A stretch of 64,000 bases of DNA, taken from assembly GCA_027627225.1 (NCBI GenBank), contig CM051029.1:10568215-10632214 (forward strand). Direction: 5' to 3'. The notes under the pieces are model-generated. The model was given only the letters and a program-made list of their open reading frames with translations. It did not search any database and was not told the origin of the DNA. The position numbers and the translations under genes are program-made. Of the stretch, positions 13,252 through 24,936 are shown one piece after another; the stretch's first letter is position 1, and each line of letters opens with the position of its first letter. The DNA comes from Congeria kusceri. Taxonomy: Eukaryota; Mollusca; Bivalvia; Myida; Dreissenidae.

Positions 13252-14310
13252 TAAAATCATACGAACATACACGCATCCATCTCAGGCAATACATATATCC
13301 ACCTCAGAGCATACACGAACCCAACTCTGACCACACACGCATCTAACTCAGTCCCTGCACGCATCCAACTCATACCATACATGCATAAAACTCATACCAT
13401 AAACGAATCCAACTCAGACAATATACGCATCCAACTCAGATCATATACGCATCCAACTCAGATCATACACGCATCTAAATTGGTCCATACACGCACGATC
13501 TCAGACAATACACGCATCAAACTGAAACTTTAAAGCATCCAACACATACCATACACGCATCCAACACAGACCATACACGCATTTAACTCAGTCAATACAC
13601 GCAGCCAACGCAGAGTATACACGCATCCAACTAAGACCATACACGCATTTTACTCAGTTCATACACGCATCCAACTCAGACCATACACGCATTTAACTCA
13701 GTCAATACACGCAGCCAACGCAGATTAAACATGCAACTAACTCAGACCATACACGCATCTAACTCAGTCCATACACGCATCCAACTCATACCATACATGC
13801 ATCTAACTCATACCATACACGAATCCAACTCAGACAATATACCCATCCAACTCAGATCATATACGCATCCAACTCAGATCATGCACGCATCTAAATTGGT
13901 CCATACTCACACAAACTCAGACAATACACGCATCAAACCGAAACTTTCAAAGCATCCAACACATACCATACACGCATCCAACACAGACCATACACGCATT
14001 TAACTCAGTCAATACACGCAGCCAACGCATATTATACAAGCATCCATCTCAGACCATATACGCATTTTACTCAGTTCATACACGCATCCAACTCAGTCCA
14101 TACACGCATCTAACTCAGTCCATACATGCATCTAACTCAGTCCATACATGCATCTAACTCAGTCCATACACGCATCTAATTCAATACATGCATGCATCTA
14201 ACTCAGAATAAACACGCATCCATCTCAGTACAAACACTCATCCAACTCATACTGTACACGTATTAAACTCAAACTTCATACACATCCATCTCAGACCCTA
14301 TGGCAGTCAT
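13252..14310 (+). repeat. 22-bp minisatellite with higher-order structure
   Basis: Roughly 45-50 copies of a unit close to CCATACACGCATCCAACTCAGA. A distinctive variant block (AAATTGGTCCATAC, then ACAATACACGCATCAAAC, then GAAACTTT) occurs at about 13,475 and again at about 13,891. The spacing of about 416 bp equals roughly 19 units, so blocks of variants have been duplicated as larger units. The 90-codon ORF over it is a by-product of the repeat. Confidence 0.9.
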
Positions 14311-14319
14311 ATGTTTCAG

Positions 14320-15296
14320 AATCGAGGACAGTTATGCATCTCATATAAACACATACCGTGTCTTGTAATACCATGGGTAACTGTTGATATGAACACCTAA
14401 TAATTAAATACTACTCACATTGAATCTTGACATATTATGGATATCACTTAGCACTGTGTATCGTCTTATTGTATTTTTAATGTTTTTTAGGAACGTGTTT
14501 TCATAGTGCATGTAAACTTCAACAATAGTTTTATACATTATTTCATGACAAGATCGTATAGATTCGTTGTAATATATATGTAAGAATTGTTGACTTACAT
14601 GCGGGAATTTGACTGTATTTTAAATGTATTAGATAACTCTATATATGTATCTATGTGATATTGTCAACCGATGCAAATGATTTGTCTCAATAGCGAGTTG
14701 TGTATGCACAAAATTCGCACCAATGTCTTGTTCAATTCACACACGTTCTCAAACACATGTATTCAAACATGCACTTAAGTTTGTAATGAATGAAATAATC
14801 GTTTGATCAGCATACATTTTATTTAACATCATGCATGCACATTTTTGTTTGCTACGCTATTCTGCCCGGATTCGTTAACCAGTTGACAAATCAGTCACCC
14901 GTTTGCATATATTATCTAAACAGACAGCTGACAAATAAAGCACTGTGGTAAAAAGGTTAAAACTAAGCTGGCTACAATTGAATTGTATTTTTAATTATTT
15001 ATTAAACAACATAACTTTGTGTGGTAGAATTCGACCGTTTTGAATTGCGGCCATGTTTCACGCATTGCGTAATATTGCACATACATCGAATAACACGTGT
15101 TTTTTGTTTTTTTTTGTTAACCTACTGTAAACGACAGAGTACGTGCTGAGGCGTTTCAAGGCTTTTTTGTTCAACAAACAGAAATGAATTTTGTGACTTG
15201 GTAGAATTTTAAATCGCGCACTTACCGCCATGTTTACACATGCACACACTAAATTTACTGGTACTTATCTTACGTCCAGTGCGGAAATGAAACATA
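14320..15296. other. Non-coding stretch
   Basis: No domain-like ORF or element recognised. Confidence 0.4.
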
Positions 15297-15637
15297 TTTT
15301 GCAACAACGAACATAAATAGTAAACACATAAAATATTAAATAATGCGCACATTAAAAGTAACAGTCGACGTTCTTATTACGGACATTTATGTGTACATCG
15401 ATATCTAGACAATGCACATGCCTGCACGACATACACGTATGCTAACTATATAGTGCGATGATGACCACTACATTTCGCTACATGTACGAATCACTAAGAT
15501 CGTAGCTTTATATATTGGTAGTTGCTTTTTGTGTGTTCAGATATGTTCGTGAAATAGGAAATGTTATTGTATCGTAGGAATTTGTAATCACGTCAGAATA
15601 TTAAGTCGGCAAATTGCCACCAAAACTTTAAACTTAC

Positions 15638-15686
15638 CTCTAACTCTTGACATGATCAATATCCACACAAATGTAAAGTCAAACAT
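15638..15686 (-). CDS. Signal-peptide first exon of a receptor gene (unit 1)
   Basis: On the minus strand an ATG opens 16 codons, MFDFTFVWILIMSRVR, plus one base, then GTAAGT. The intron is phase 1, as at every Ig exon in this window. Two other exons with the same length, phase and donor lie at 29,426-29,474 and 51,563-51,611, and all three end in a similar hydrophobic-then-basic pattern. The family match and strict donor make this a real or recently real exon. The rest of its gene would lie below coordinate 1 or is lost. The acidic residue and Trp in the core make it a poorer signal peptide than the other two copies. Confidence 0.65.
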
Positions 15687-15740
15687 TGTCTCGGCTTATT
15701 TCCACAATAGATGCCTGACACATTTAATGTTATGACCTAC

Positions 15741-15746
15741 TTTATA
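15741..15746 (-). promoter_or_regulatory. Candidate TATA box upstream of the signal-peptide exon
   Basis: The minus strand reads ACATATAAAGTAGG, which places TATAAA 55 bases before the ATG at 15,686. The copy at 51.6 kb has CTATATATGACG in the same position, about 60 bases upstream of its ATG. The third copy has no clear equivalent. Confidence 0.35.
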
Positions 15747-15789
15747 TGTAGACAAATGAATATTTGATTATTCTCTGCATCAATTCCTA

Positions 15790-18700
15790 ATTATCAATAT
15801 TTTAATTTTTATGAACTCTATTATTACTCTGTCATTTCATGTCTGCAGGTTGTATTTATAAATTAAACTTCCGCATTTATTAAGAGCTTTCTATCAGTTT
15901 GTTAACATTGTAATTTGAACTTGCTCCATGTAAAATGCGTATGTATGAACAGTTATTGTGTCAGTTTCAGTGTGTTGCCATTTGTGATGTATTCGATATT
16001 TGCATAATTATAAGTTTTCATGTGTTATATCTTTATGTATGCATTTGCACATTATCTATCTGTATATATCCCTGTTAAATTAATGGACCATCTGTCAATC
16101 GATATAATTTTTTAAGCTATATAGAGGGTAAATGTATATGTATATATACACATAACCTTATTTCACACAATAAACCCACTTTGGCCATAATACGATATTG
16201 AGCTTTTGTGTTTTTGCAAAGCAGTTTAATTAGACCCGGGCTAAACACTCGTTCACCTAATACGGCATAGTAAATGTAGACGATTTTTTCTTCGTAAATA
16301 CTCCTTAAAACTGCTACTTCACAGATGAAAGGAAATATATAACTGAGGCAAAATAGTTGTTTGTAATGTGAGCAATACAAATGCAGTCAATAAAGCATAA
16401 TTTGTATAGTATAATAACAATGCAAATAATAGCGGACTAAACGACTCCTTTGGGACAGCCCTTCTAAAAATAGATTAGGACTATTTGGTGTGTGCTATTG
16501 AGTGATTGCAGTTTCGAGCGGTCTATAAACATGCCATTTCCGATAAAAAAGACTTATTAAAACGAGAGATTATGATTATAGTATTTTTAATGATTTTAAT
16601 AATATACGTTTATTTATACATGTCTGTAGTACTTGAAATATATTTGAAAATGTCGTGCAAACAAAGATTACTTATATCATCATTTAAATGAAAAATTATC
16701 AGCACTTGCGGGGGATTAAAGATGCTCTAATCACGCCGCTATAGTCAGTTTCACAGTGCGCTACTTGTAATGTCGGACATGTTTTGTAAACAACGGGACT
16801 CCAGAAGTGAGATTGATTGGCTGTTTGGACCAAGTGGTAATTTCACAACAACAAACCAAGAGGTATAAATAGTTGAAATGCGTCTCGAGACGCTTTTGAA
16901 ATCGGGTTGAAAGAATGCGTTGTAATGATTTAACAAGGGTGTTTTGAACTTTTGTTAATGTGGCAATAATTTTATTTCAGTCAGTTCTATTTGATAATAT
17001 CTTATATTACTAGATCGGAAACTTTTTTTTTCGTTTTTGTCGTTTTCCCAATGTGTGACGTAGCAGCTTTGAAATAATAAGGCCCACTGTTACAAAGTTG
17101 AGTATGTAATGCGAAGACATACAGTCAGTTTACTTGATACAAACATCACCATGTCTCGATGATGCTTATGGTAAAACTATACGGGTGGTTACACTTAAAA
17201 GGAAATAATGTTATGTAATTATGTAAAGTGCTTTTTTGTAATTACTCTAAACCTTTCCCTTACATTCTATCCACAGTATTATATTCACAATACATTTCAA
17301 CACATCGAGCCATAAAGTAGCTCTCTTTCGGGAAAACATAACATTAGCCAGTATGTGTTAACACAGTGTTGTATTTCAAATTGTACGAATATTTAAATAT
17401 ATGAATTTATAAACTGGTACCTACATTGAAATAAAACAAATGCTTAGTTATTTTATATAGTTACACAAAGTTACCCTTATGGCACCAACTATTTCTTTCA
17501 AGAAATCAGTAGTGTTTCAGTCATAATCTTTAAACTATATATAATGTAAAAGGGCAATAACCATATGCGTACTTTTCAGTAAACATCATCGTTTTACATC
17601 CCTTTTAATGAGCGTGATTTTATTATAATTTCTGGATAGTACTACACACTTTTGATAAGATTTCTTTGTTATGATTGGTGACTAAATCTAGAATTTGTTG
17701 TACCTGAACACCGTAACACAATTAGGCAAATTATTCAACATACTATAGTGGGTGATATTATCAACGTGTTTAAAGAAAGAATGTTTGTTGATTTCAGTAT
17801 AAGATCGCATTTATTTCAAGAGAGGTAATACAAACACTAAGCCACTCGTAAAAAAGTCATGTTGTCTATGACCATAAATGAAATATGATGCGATCTTATA
17901 TTGAAATAAATATTGTATTGCATGCTTTAAGAGAAAACATAAATACAATTGTGCAAGATGCACTGGGATGTCACACGATTGTTTATATTGACGTCAGTTT
18001 TGACGTCATACATGATCCCACAATTGTGACTTATTGTTATGGTGGTAAAAGAGTGTCATACGTCATTGTCCCTATATTGTCTTTTATTGAAGTTAACATT
18101 GTGTTTTCTGTTGTTTACATACGCCGATAATTGATCTGCCGATGAGTTTATTAACTACAACTTGTATAATATTTATATAAAATAGTCCGTTTCATGCGAT
18201 ATTTCACTAAAGAGAACATTATCAAAGTATATACTTTATTGTTCCAACAGTGCAAATATCAAATTTTCACCAATATAATTATATATATTTACTGCAGATC
18301 ATAACATCAAAAACACTAACGGCTATACGGACTGTGTTGATTGCACTGTAATCCATAATGCCAGGCATGCCATGTCGGTCGATTTATTTTGCTAATTAAA
18401 CAATCCGTACGTTTAGTGCACGTTGATTGCTGATTGCATGTTCCCAACATAGTTCAATACGGCCTCCGTGTATAACAACCAGGTACTTTCGTCAAAGCAA
18501 CAGCCTAATTTCGCATTTTGGACATGCTCGCACACGGTTAATCTGTATCGATGTGAACTCACATCGATGCGATTCACAGTTCACGTCGATGTGGTTCACA
18601 ACATCATTCTGTGCATCAAATTTGTGTACCTATATTCTTCATGAACACGTCTTTACTCGTTGCTCACGTACACTTCTGGTGTTTTACTGATTGCGATAGC

Positions 18701-19105
18701 ATCGGTATATCCGACATGGAGAGAATATTCACATGTATACGATGTTTGGATATCAAAACAATGGATTGTGCCAAAGCATTTTGCTGATAGGCAATTACTT
18801 TGAATGAAATTCCGGATCCTTATTAAGTCATTATATTGCCAGTTAGTATATGCGTTATAACGCCGCGTTCGTGTAGATTGCATATTTCGTTCCACAAATG
18901 AGTAATGCATTTAATTTACATATTAGTTAATCCAACTAAATAATTACTTTCAGTAATATGTAAGCCACCAAGTTTTGTAAACAGAATGGCAAAAGGCATA
19001 TTCAGGTACAATCAACAGATCCACTATATTTATAAACCTGTAAACAATATTGTAGTGTGATTCGAAATTAATAGAGCTATATTCTTCCATTAGATTACCC
19101 TGCAA
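15790..19105. other. 3.3-kb insertion within the duplicated module; non-coding
   Basis: This segment is absent from the module copy at 50.7-52.8 kb, where the flanks join at about 51,715. It holds an imperfect inverted repeat at about 17,792-17,820 / 17,879-17,907 (TATAAGATCGCAT core) and two perfect TGACGTCA sites at 17,989-17,996 and 18,001-18,008 inside a larger imperfect palindrome. A short hairpin, ATCGATGTGA/TCACATCGAT, lies at about 18,547-18,568. No transposase or domain-like ORF was seen. Confidence 0.5.
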
Positions 19106-19106
19106 G

Positions 19107-20034
19107 AATTAAAGATCGTTCGTTGGTAGGTTTACGGTAAGGTGTTATTATCCGTAAATACGCATAAACACAAAGACGGTCGAGTTGAAAACACTGCCTG
19201 AAACAAATCGTTTAATAATGACTTACACGTAAAGTCAATGTGATCATATTCCATGTTTAATGAAGTTAATGAAGTTTTATATTACTTGAAAATGCCGTAA
19301 ACTGCATTTGTTTAACCCTAAAGATGTTGTGTTAATGATTACCACAGTGGGCACTTATTTATTATTAGTTCTGAGCGTGTATATTCATGTATTAATACAA
19401 TGCGCGTGTTTCACATGACTTCTGGGTGTTTGGAAAGACAATTAACTCCATGTAAATAAACTGGTTGTCTAATGTTGTAACATATTAATTGTAACGTAAA
19501 ATATGTTGATATGTATATGTGTGCATATATACTGCAAACATCCATCCATGTACTTATATTGTCAGATTTAAATACATAAACATTTTGAAAACTTAACTGA
19601 GCGTTAAAAACACAAATAAACACCAATAAACATAGCACATACAGACTACTGAAACTGTAAATTATCCGAAGATGACAGGGCTAGTATCAATACATCTTTG
19701 TTAATACCTGATATAATTTTGTTTCCAGTATCTTTTCAGTATGTTTGAGTAAAGAAGTCCGTCCACTACTGCATATTATAAACATGACTTTTATACTACT
19801 CTTCAGAAAACGTAGTCCCCACCGATGAGTTTAGTTTGCTAATGGTACTCTTTCCAAAAAATACAATAGTTAATTTAAGTACTTGTGTTTCTGTGCATAT
19901 TGAAAACATATGTACACATAAGATGGGAAGTATGAGAACAATACGAGGCAAACAAGTTTCGGGACCGACTGACCGACAGGCAGACATACAGGCCGACAAG
20001 ACAAAGTGATTCCTATATAGCTCCCCTACTTACT
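19107..20034. repeat. Duplicated module, copy 1, third part
   Basis: Aligns with about 51,722-52,779. Shared blocks include AAGATCGTTC, ACGGTAAGGTGTT, CGTTTAATAATGACTTA, TTGATACCTGATATAATTTTG, ACAAGTTTCGG followed by ACCGAC, and GACAAAGTGATTCCTATATAGCTC. Similarity stops at about 20,034 in this copy and 52,779 in the other. On the minus strand this is the spacer between the 3' end of gene C and the next signal-peptide exon. Confidence 0.65.
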
Positions 20035-20166
20035 GGTAGCAGGGGTATGATTAAATATTATAAGAAACATAATACATATCGTCTACTATTTAGACCGAAT
20101 ACGGATATGCTTGACCAAAATAATGATACGCCAACACACTTGTGCACACTTTGAGTTTAACTGCTT

Positions 20167-20357
20167 TTATAAACTCGACAGTTTCATATTAACATATTCA
20201 CTATCATCATTGGCCACACATTGTTGTACAGAGGTAACGCCAGCCCAACTGTAGGAAAAAGTCATGTTGAGCTGCCTAGTATCGTCAGAAGAAATACCTT
20301 CATATTCCCTGATCTCTAGTTCAGTAAGCGTCTCATTCTTATTTCCATGACGTTGGT
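20167..20357 (-). pseudogene. Gene C last cytoplasmic exon
   Basis: After a ...TTACAG acceptor the frame codes a 62-residue tail ending EYVNMKLSSL and a TAA. It aligns with the last exon of gene A (30,779-30,981) through ELEIREYEGI, matching ELEFREYSTL, and through EYVNMKL. The tyrosine that starts the ITAM in gene A is replaced here: NETL instead of YELL. The reading frame is intact although upstream exons are broken. Confidence 0.8.
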
Positions 20358-21315
20358 CTGTAATATAATGATGGCGTGTATAATTGTGAAACAGCATACA
20401 CGCATTAAAATTATCGTGTATAATATGAAATATATATTTAATTGATAGTTTACAACTGATATTGAACAGCATAAACGCTGCTTAGCAGATGTGTGCAGAT
20501 ACATTGTAAATAATGGTTATATATTTTCACTATAATACACGTACTTGCAGATGCAATAAAGTTTCGTTCACATGATAACTAATGTTCGGGATATATGTTA
20601 ATATAATATGGCCACACATATACATGCATATTAACAACTTCAATATGAGCGATTGTCGCACATTATAAACATAAAATTACATATATATCCAAAACTACAG
20701 TAATTACTCGTAATGTTGTGACACTTAAACAAATTTTGCTGTCATAATTTTTAGAAGTTGATCAAATGAAAACCCCTGAATGCGTCCCAATATTGAGAAG
20801 CATCAATTGAGATACACAATTATTCTTCGTAAGGCTCAATTGCGTAATGGGTTTGTATATTAATCCATATAAGACTTGCAAATCAATGTGGAATAGATCT
20901 TTGCCCAAGTGAGTAATTTATAACGCGCCGTTAAGATGCCACATTGATGGAGCAAGCTGCCATGAGATACGGATATGTGAAATATCCACATGTGCATTCA
21001 CAACTTTAGCAGTTTGCTAATACATTGCAGCTTATCGGTGCCAGTAAATAAACAAGTTAGAGGGCGTCTTTTAATTGACTTAAAGGAAATTTACACTAAA
21101 TGGCCAATTTAGAAAACAGTGTTCCAACATTTAAAAAAATATATTTTTCAAAGTGTCCCAAGATTCAGAGTCACGAAAAATAAAATAATTACTTTATCGG
21201 ATTTAAAGGGTGTCCAAACACTTAGCGTGTCCTAACATATAGAGTAATTACGGTATTTATACACGTGTACTTGAAACGTGCCTGCTGTAAAAGCATACGG
21301 ATCAAGTGATCTTAC

Positions 21316-21368
21316 CCAATCTGCTCGTTTTATAACTTATGTCGAAGGATGCAACTTCATGATTTCTT
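21316..21368 (-). pseudogene. Gene C second cytoplasmic exon
   Basis: 53 nt with CAG acceptor and GTAAGA donor, coding RNHEVASFDISYKTSRL. It matches the 53-nt exon of gene A at 31,230-31,282, which codes RHNEASNTDGSYETCQI, in length, phases and the SYxT core. Confidence 0.75.
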
Positions 21369-21572
21369 CTGAAAACAAACTCGAACATTTCCATCACAAA
21401 TATGTGAAGAACGTATAACATTCTTTTTTTACAATTGTATCTTTGCATTCAGATTTAAATCAAACATAGCCTGAATATTCTGGTGAACAATGATTTAAGT
21501 TTTATCAATCACAAACTGTATTACATATAATAAGATTCGCAAGCATAATAAACAACAACAAGAAGGGCTTAC

Positions 21573-21627
21573 ATCGCTCGAACAAAATCTTCGTAGTGGC
21601 TTATAGTATGGGTCTTTTGGTCTACAA
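21573..21627 (-). pseudogene. Gene C first cytoplasmic exon
   Basis: 55 nt, phase 1 in and phase 2 out, with CAG acceptor and GTAAGC donor. It codes VDQKTHTISHYEDFVRA. The HYEDFV core matches QYEDLV of gene A (31,499-31,571). Confidence 0.75.
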
Positions 21628-22344
21628 CTGTAATGGTAAGTAGTTTCATTTTTATGCACGTAAGAACTTCTATTGCGATTTTTTCATTAAACCGACCGAT
21701 AAGTAAGAAAGAGTATTCCTATAATCATAATATACGTATATGAATACAAACGCAGTAACTAGACGTTTAAGACCGTAAACAAGTTATTACTAGAATACAA
21801 ATTATTTTGGCCGAACACCAACGCATAAATAGTAAATGCACTTTACCTAAGTTTTTTTTATGTCTCGCTAAACACCAATGCATCAATTGTCAATGCTTTT
21901 TACTTAAGTATTCATATGTCTCACATCCTCGTCGTTTTGTTTGTACACTTGGAAAAACAGAAACACACTTATAAAATAGAGATACACTTATATACTCAAC
22001 ATGTATTTATTATTAGCAGTTAAAGAACGAACGAATCGGAATGTAGCAGTTGCAACGGAACGTAACGGTAATTTTAATAGCCTGTGGAAAGCAATGAAAT
22101 ATATGCTGATATATGGGAATATATTACCTGTGTCGAACTTTCTGATGAGAAGCAGAATTGTTCAATGCTAAATCAGAAAAAAATACTTGAATTAATAGTC
22201 AAACAATATAGCTAAATTATGCTTCCAAACACATATCAAGTTTATATTTATACTAGCAAAATGCTCGCTCTTCTTTGGAAAACTTACAAATCAATTCATA
22301 TGATCTTCTTCGATAATGCCATGTTATTTATTTTTAAGGATTAC

Positions 22345-22443
22345 CATGGACTCGGTATCTGCATATAACTATTGCAACAGCGATGATGACAATAACTCCT
22401 ACTGCACCACCAACAGCTGGAAAAGTTGAGCTGTTTGCATCCG
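22345..22443 (-). pseudogene. Gene C transmembrane exon with lost acceptor
   Basis: Codes a hydrophobic segment, AVGGAVGVIVIIAVAIVI, followed by CRYRVH and a GTAATC donor. It is 99 nt, phase 1-1. It parallels gene A (AVGGSVGGVLGVAVLIAVSI, then WRYRSH). The bases before the inferred start read CTACTTA where an AG is required, so the normal acceptor is gone. Confidence 0.75.
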
Positions 22444-22561
22444 TAAGTAGTTAGTCGTTTATCAAAACTAAACTCATTAGTAAATTATCGCATGTATTCT
22501 TGCATACTGGATCTAGTTAATAATATACAACGTGCTAAAATCATCAGTTCAAACAATATAC

Positions 22562-22846
22562 AAATTTCGGCCAGGGTCGATGCATGAATAACTTCAGTCC
22601 AACTGGAGTTGCCAATTATATTATCTGCCCAAATTTTGACTTGGTAAGTTGCCTGTGGTTTTCTTCCACGTATAGTATGTGTGATCCAATTGACGGGTAC
22701 ACGTATATCGTTCCAGTTTTCAATATTTATTTATGTATATCTTATTGTAAACGTTTGTTCTTCTCCACCATTAAAACCAGGGACCCATTCCAGATCTATC
22801 GCAGTAACTCCTTTTCGTAGCACATGCACTTCTATTAATATTTCAG
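22562..22846 (-). pseudogene. Gene C fibronectin type III exon, broken
   Basis: A full single-exon fibronectin III domain. The N-terminal half has IDLEWVPGFNGGEEQTF and the C-terminal half has YQVKIWADNIIGNSSWTE. The exon spans 285 nt, exactly in phase 1-1, if it begins after CTATAC. An ancestral CTATAG acceptor would therefore have lost its G. An in-frame TAA is at 22,731-22,733 (IRYT, stop, INIENW). Both changes argue against a working protein. Confidence 0.8.
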
Positions 22847-22953
22847 GTATAGATAAATATGTTCATTGATGCAATGAACTACTACTATTACTATAACAAA
22901 AACAAAATAAAAATAACAACACATAAAACAGAAACAATAACAACATCTACAAC

Positions 22954-22956
22954 TAT

Positions 22957-22990
<34 letters not shown>

Positions 22991-23052
22991 GCTACTACTA
23001 CTACTACTACTTCTACTACTACGATTTCTTCTACAACAACAACAGCTACTAG

Positions 23053-23117
<65 letters not shown>

Positions 23118-23135
23118 TTACTACTACTATTACTC
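22954..23135. repeat. (TAC)n microsatellite in a gene C intron
   Basis: Interrupted TAC triplets between the Ig9 and fibronectin exons of gene C. The long Ser-rich frame running through it is an artefact joined to the true Ig9 exon. Confidence 0.95.
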
Positions 23136-23283
23136 ACACAACTACATGACGTTGACCTAATCTTACGACACTTATGCAATAATAATAAGTTATTTATGAC
23201 CAATATACAAGTTTTGGAAAATAAATAAACAATCTTCGGCGAGTACTTGATTCGTGCTAAAATATTAATTATGAAGCACAAAC

Positions 23284-23604
23284 CCTTGGCGTGCAGTTTA
23301 AATACTTCAGATGTTGAACCTAATGGATTGGACACATTTACTTGATATGTTCCAAAGTCGTTCACATGAACATGATTAATTGTTAACTCTGTCTGCAAAC
23401 GGTCTTCCGAGACGCTGATCATGGTATGGCTGTCATTGAAAGAAATGTTCCATCCATAATATACACTGTTGTTTTTGGACCAAATGACATTTGCTATTCT
23501 GGGCCCTGGGTAAGCATTTATGGTAAACGTTAGTACAGCTGTGTCGTTAGGAGCCCTATGTAGCGTTGTTACTGGGGAGGCAAACGGAGATGCTCTTGGG
23601 GAAC
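23284..23604 (-). pseudogene. Gene C Ig9 exon (open frame)
   Basis: 321 nt, phase 1-1. It matches the gene A exon at 33,716-34,024: PNDTAVLTFTINAYPGP against PNDTAVFTFTIIAYPEP, and VSNPLGSTSEVFKLHA against VSNTLGSTEKVFTLHA. Like gene A it has no canonical Ig cysteines, so the cysteine-free fold is a family trait here. The donor GTTTGT is weak. Confidence 0.75.
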
Positions 23605-24026
23605 CTTGCAGAAGAAACAGTTGTATTGAAATATAAATGAATTCAGAGAAAAGGTGTCAAGTTATATAAAGAAAGATCTAGGATAAAAAAAAAGATACAG
23701 GGTGCTGCTGAAAAGGAGCAGGGTGGAAAGCTATACCAATTCGCTAAGATTTTCTAATAATTTGCTAAAACCAGAGTGTTCATGAGTAAAATGCCTCTAA
23801 ATAAGGTTTTTAAGTATAGTCTATTCATTTGTCATTGAATAGTTGCAAACATATATTGAATTTCAAAAAGATATTTAACATTTGTGTGTTGACCAGCGCA
23901 GAGAAGTAGCTGGGGGGTACCAAAAAGAAGCAGGGTGTAGCAACCTGCTATTTCGGTCTAGATCTTTATCTTTTATATGAGCTGAAAGCAAGCCAGATAT
24001 CGAACATTCGATAATGAACAACTTAC

Positions 24027-24305
24027 ATTGTACACGCATATCCAGTATCTGCACCTGTTGAGTCGGGTTATGTGCATCGTTTGCCTGGCATTTATACTTG
24101 TCAGCATCAAATTCATATCTGGCTCGGTCTAGATGAAAATCATACGTTTGAGATGCATTTAATGAACCGTTTAGTGTTGAATCATGTTGACCTGTTGCAT
24201 TTATTATATGGACAACCGGTTTGGGATCACCATATATTGATTGATACTGATCGACAACTATGGAACTGCTATTTGAAATATTCGCATATACTTTCTCGAT
24301 TTTTG
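24027..24305 (-). pseudogene. Gene C Ig8 exon, with first cysteine region deleted
   Basis: Codes GDPKPVVHIINATG, then RARYEFDADKYKCQAN, and ends at a GTAAGT donor. Against gene A (34,126-34,419) the segment around LELVCDADG is missing, which removes the first Ig cysteine. The first AG acceptor (exon from 24,311) would place a TGA as the second codon. An AG six bases further avoids it in the same frame. Confidence 0.7.
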
Positions 24306-24418
24306 CTCAATCTGAGACAAGTTAATAATAGTATCAGTGATGCGATATAAACAAACCATTTACCAGTATTTATTGCAGAACAGCATTAACTTTTCAATAC
24401 TGAGGTTTTCTAACTCAC

Positions 24419-24696
24419 ATTGAACATCCAGAAAAAAATGTGACTGACTAGACCCATGTTTTATTTTGTTTCCGATAGCCTGCATTGTATTTGTTGCATT
24501 ATATTGGTAAACACCTTCATCTGATAATTGAGCGCCTTCGATCTCCAGGGTCTGTCTCATATGGAGGAAGGTATAGGTTTCCAGTTTGCTCAACGTAAAA
24601 TTGGTGGCTGGTGGATTTCCGCATATGAAGAAGTTGCTTTCAACTGTGCGTTGTTGACAACATATTGATTTTCCATAGCCTGGACGATTGGTGAGT
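24419..24696 (-). pseudogene. Gene C Ig7 exon, frameshifted
   Basis: Starts in frame after TTTAG (SPIVQAMENQYVVNNAQLK). It then needs a one-base shift to continue as NFFICGNPPATNFTL and AQLSDEGVYQYNATNTM. The exon is 278 nt where gene A has 285. The conserved C-terminal Ig cysteine is also changed (YQYNA instead of YxC). Confidence 0.8.
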
Positions 24697-24936
24697 CTAA
24701 AGCAAATAGTTGAATCGATTATGATCATTATTATTTATAACAATTAATTATATTATTGAAGAATGAAATACGTATCCATGTTAATTTCAATGTGTTATCA
24801 TTCTTTTTTATGTCTTAAATCCAACCAAGGAAATGCTTCAAGTACCGTGTATTAAATTAAATATTAATTACAACAATATATGTTTTATTGGTACGATTTC
24901 TCTTTTGGTAAGCATTTGCATATATTGGAATGAATC

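Larger units (their letters stand above)
15297..15787 (-). repeat. Duplicated module, copy 1, second part (holds a signal-peptide exon)
   Basis: Aligns with about 51,240-51,710 from ACAACGAACATAAATAGTAA through AAATATTAAATAATGC, GACAATGCACAT and the signal-peptide exon to TATTATTCTG. Conservation covers the exon, its donor and flanks on both sides. It therefore looks like a duplicated 5' gene region rather than a mobile element. Relative to the intact copy it is cut off on both sides by insertions. Confidence 0.65.
20167..24696 (-). pseudogene. Gene C: decayed paralogue of the long Ig receptor (Ig7 to cytoplasmic tail)
   Basis: Exons in transcript order, matched to gene A: Ig7 24,419-24,696; Ig8 24,027-24,305; Ig9 23,284-23,604; fibronectin III 22,562-22,846; transmembrane 22,345-22,443; cytoplasmic 21,573-21,627, 21,316-21,368 and 20,167-20,357. 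The two middle tail exons have the same phases as their gene A counterparts (1 to 2 and 2 to 1). Damage is confined to the ectodomain and transmembrane part. Ig7 is 278 nt, out of frame. Ig8 lacks its first cysteine region. The fibronectin exon has a TAA and an AG-to-AC acceptor change. The transmembrane exon has lost its acceptor AG. Exons for Ig1-Ig6 are absent. The tail stays open to a normal stop. It is most simply a pseudogene. A candidate first exon is at 29,426-29,474. Confidence 0.8.

Noticed and set aside
13252..14310. Regular short repeats that might suggest a CRISPR array
   Set aside because: The units are head-to-tail and degenerate with no spacers, in an animal genome. It is a minisatellite.
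24072..24350. Plus-strand 92-codon ORF
   Set aside because: It is the antisense shadow of the gene C Ig8 exon.
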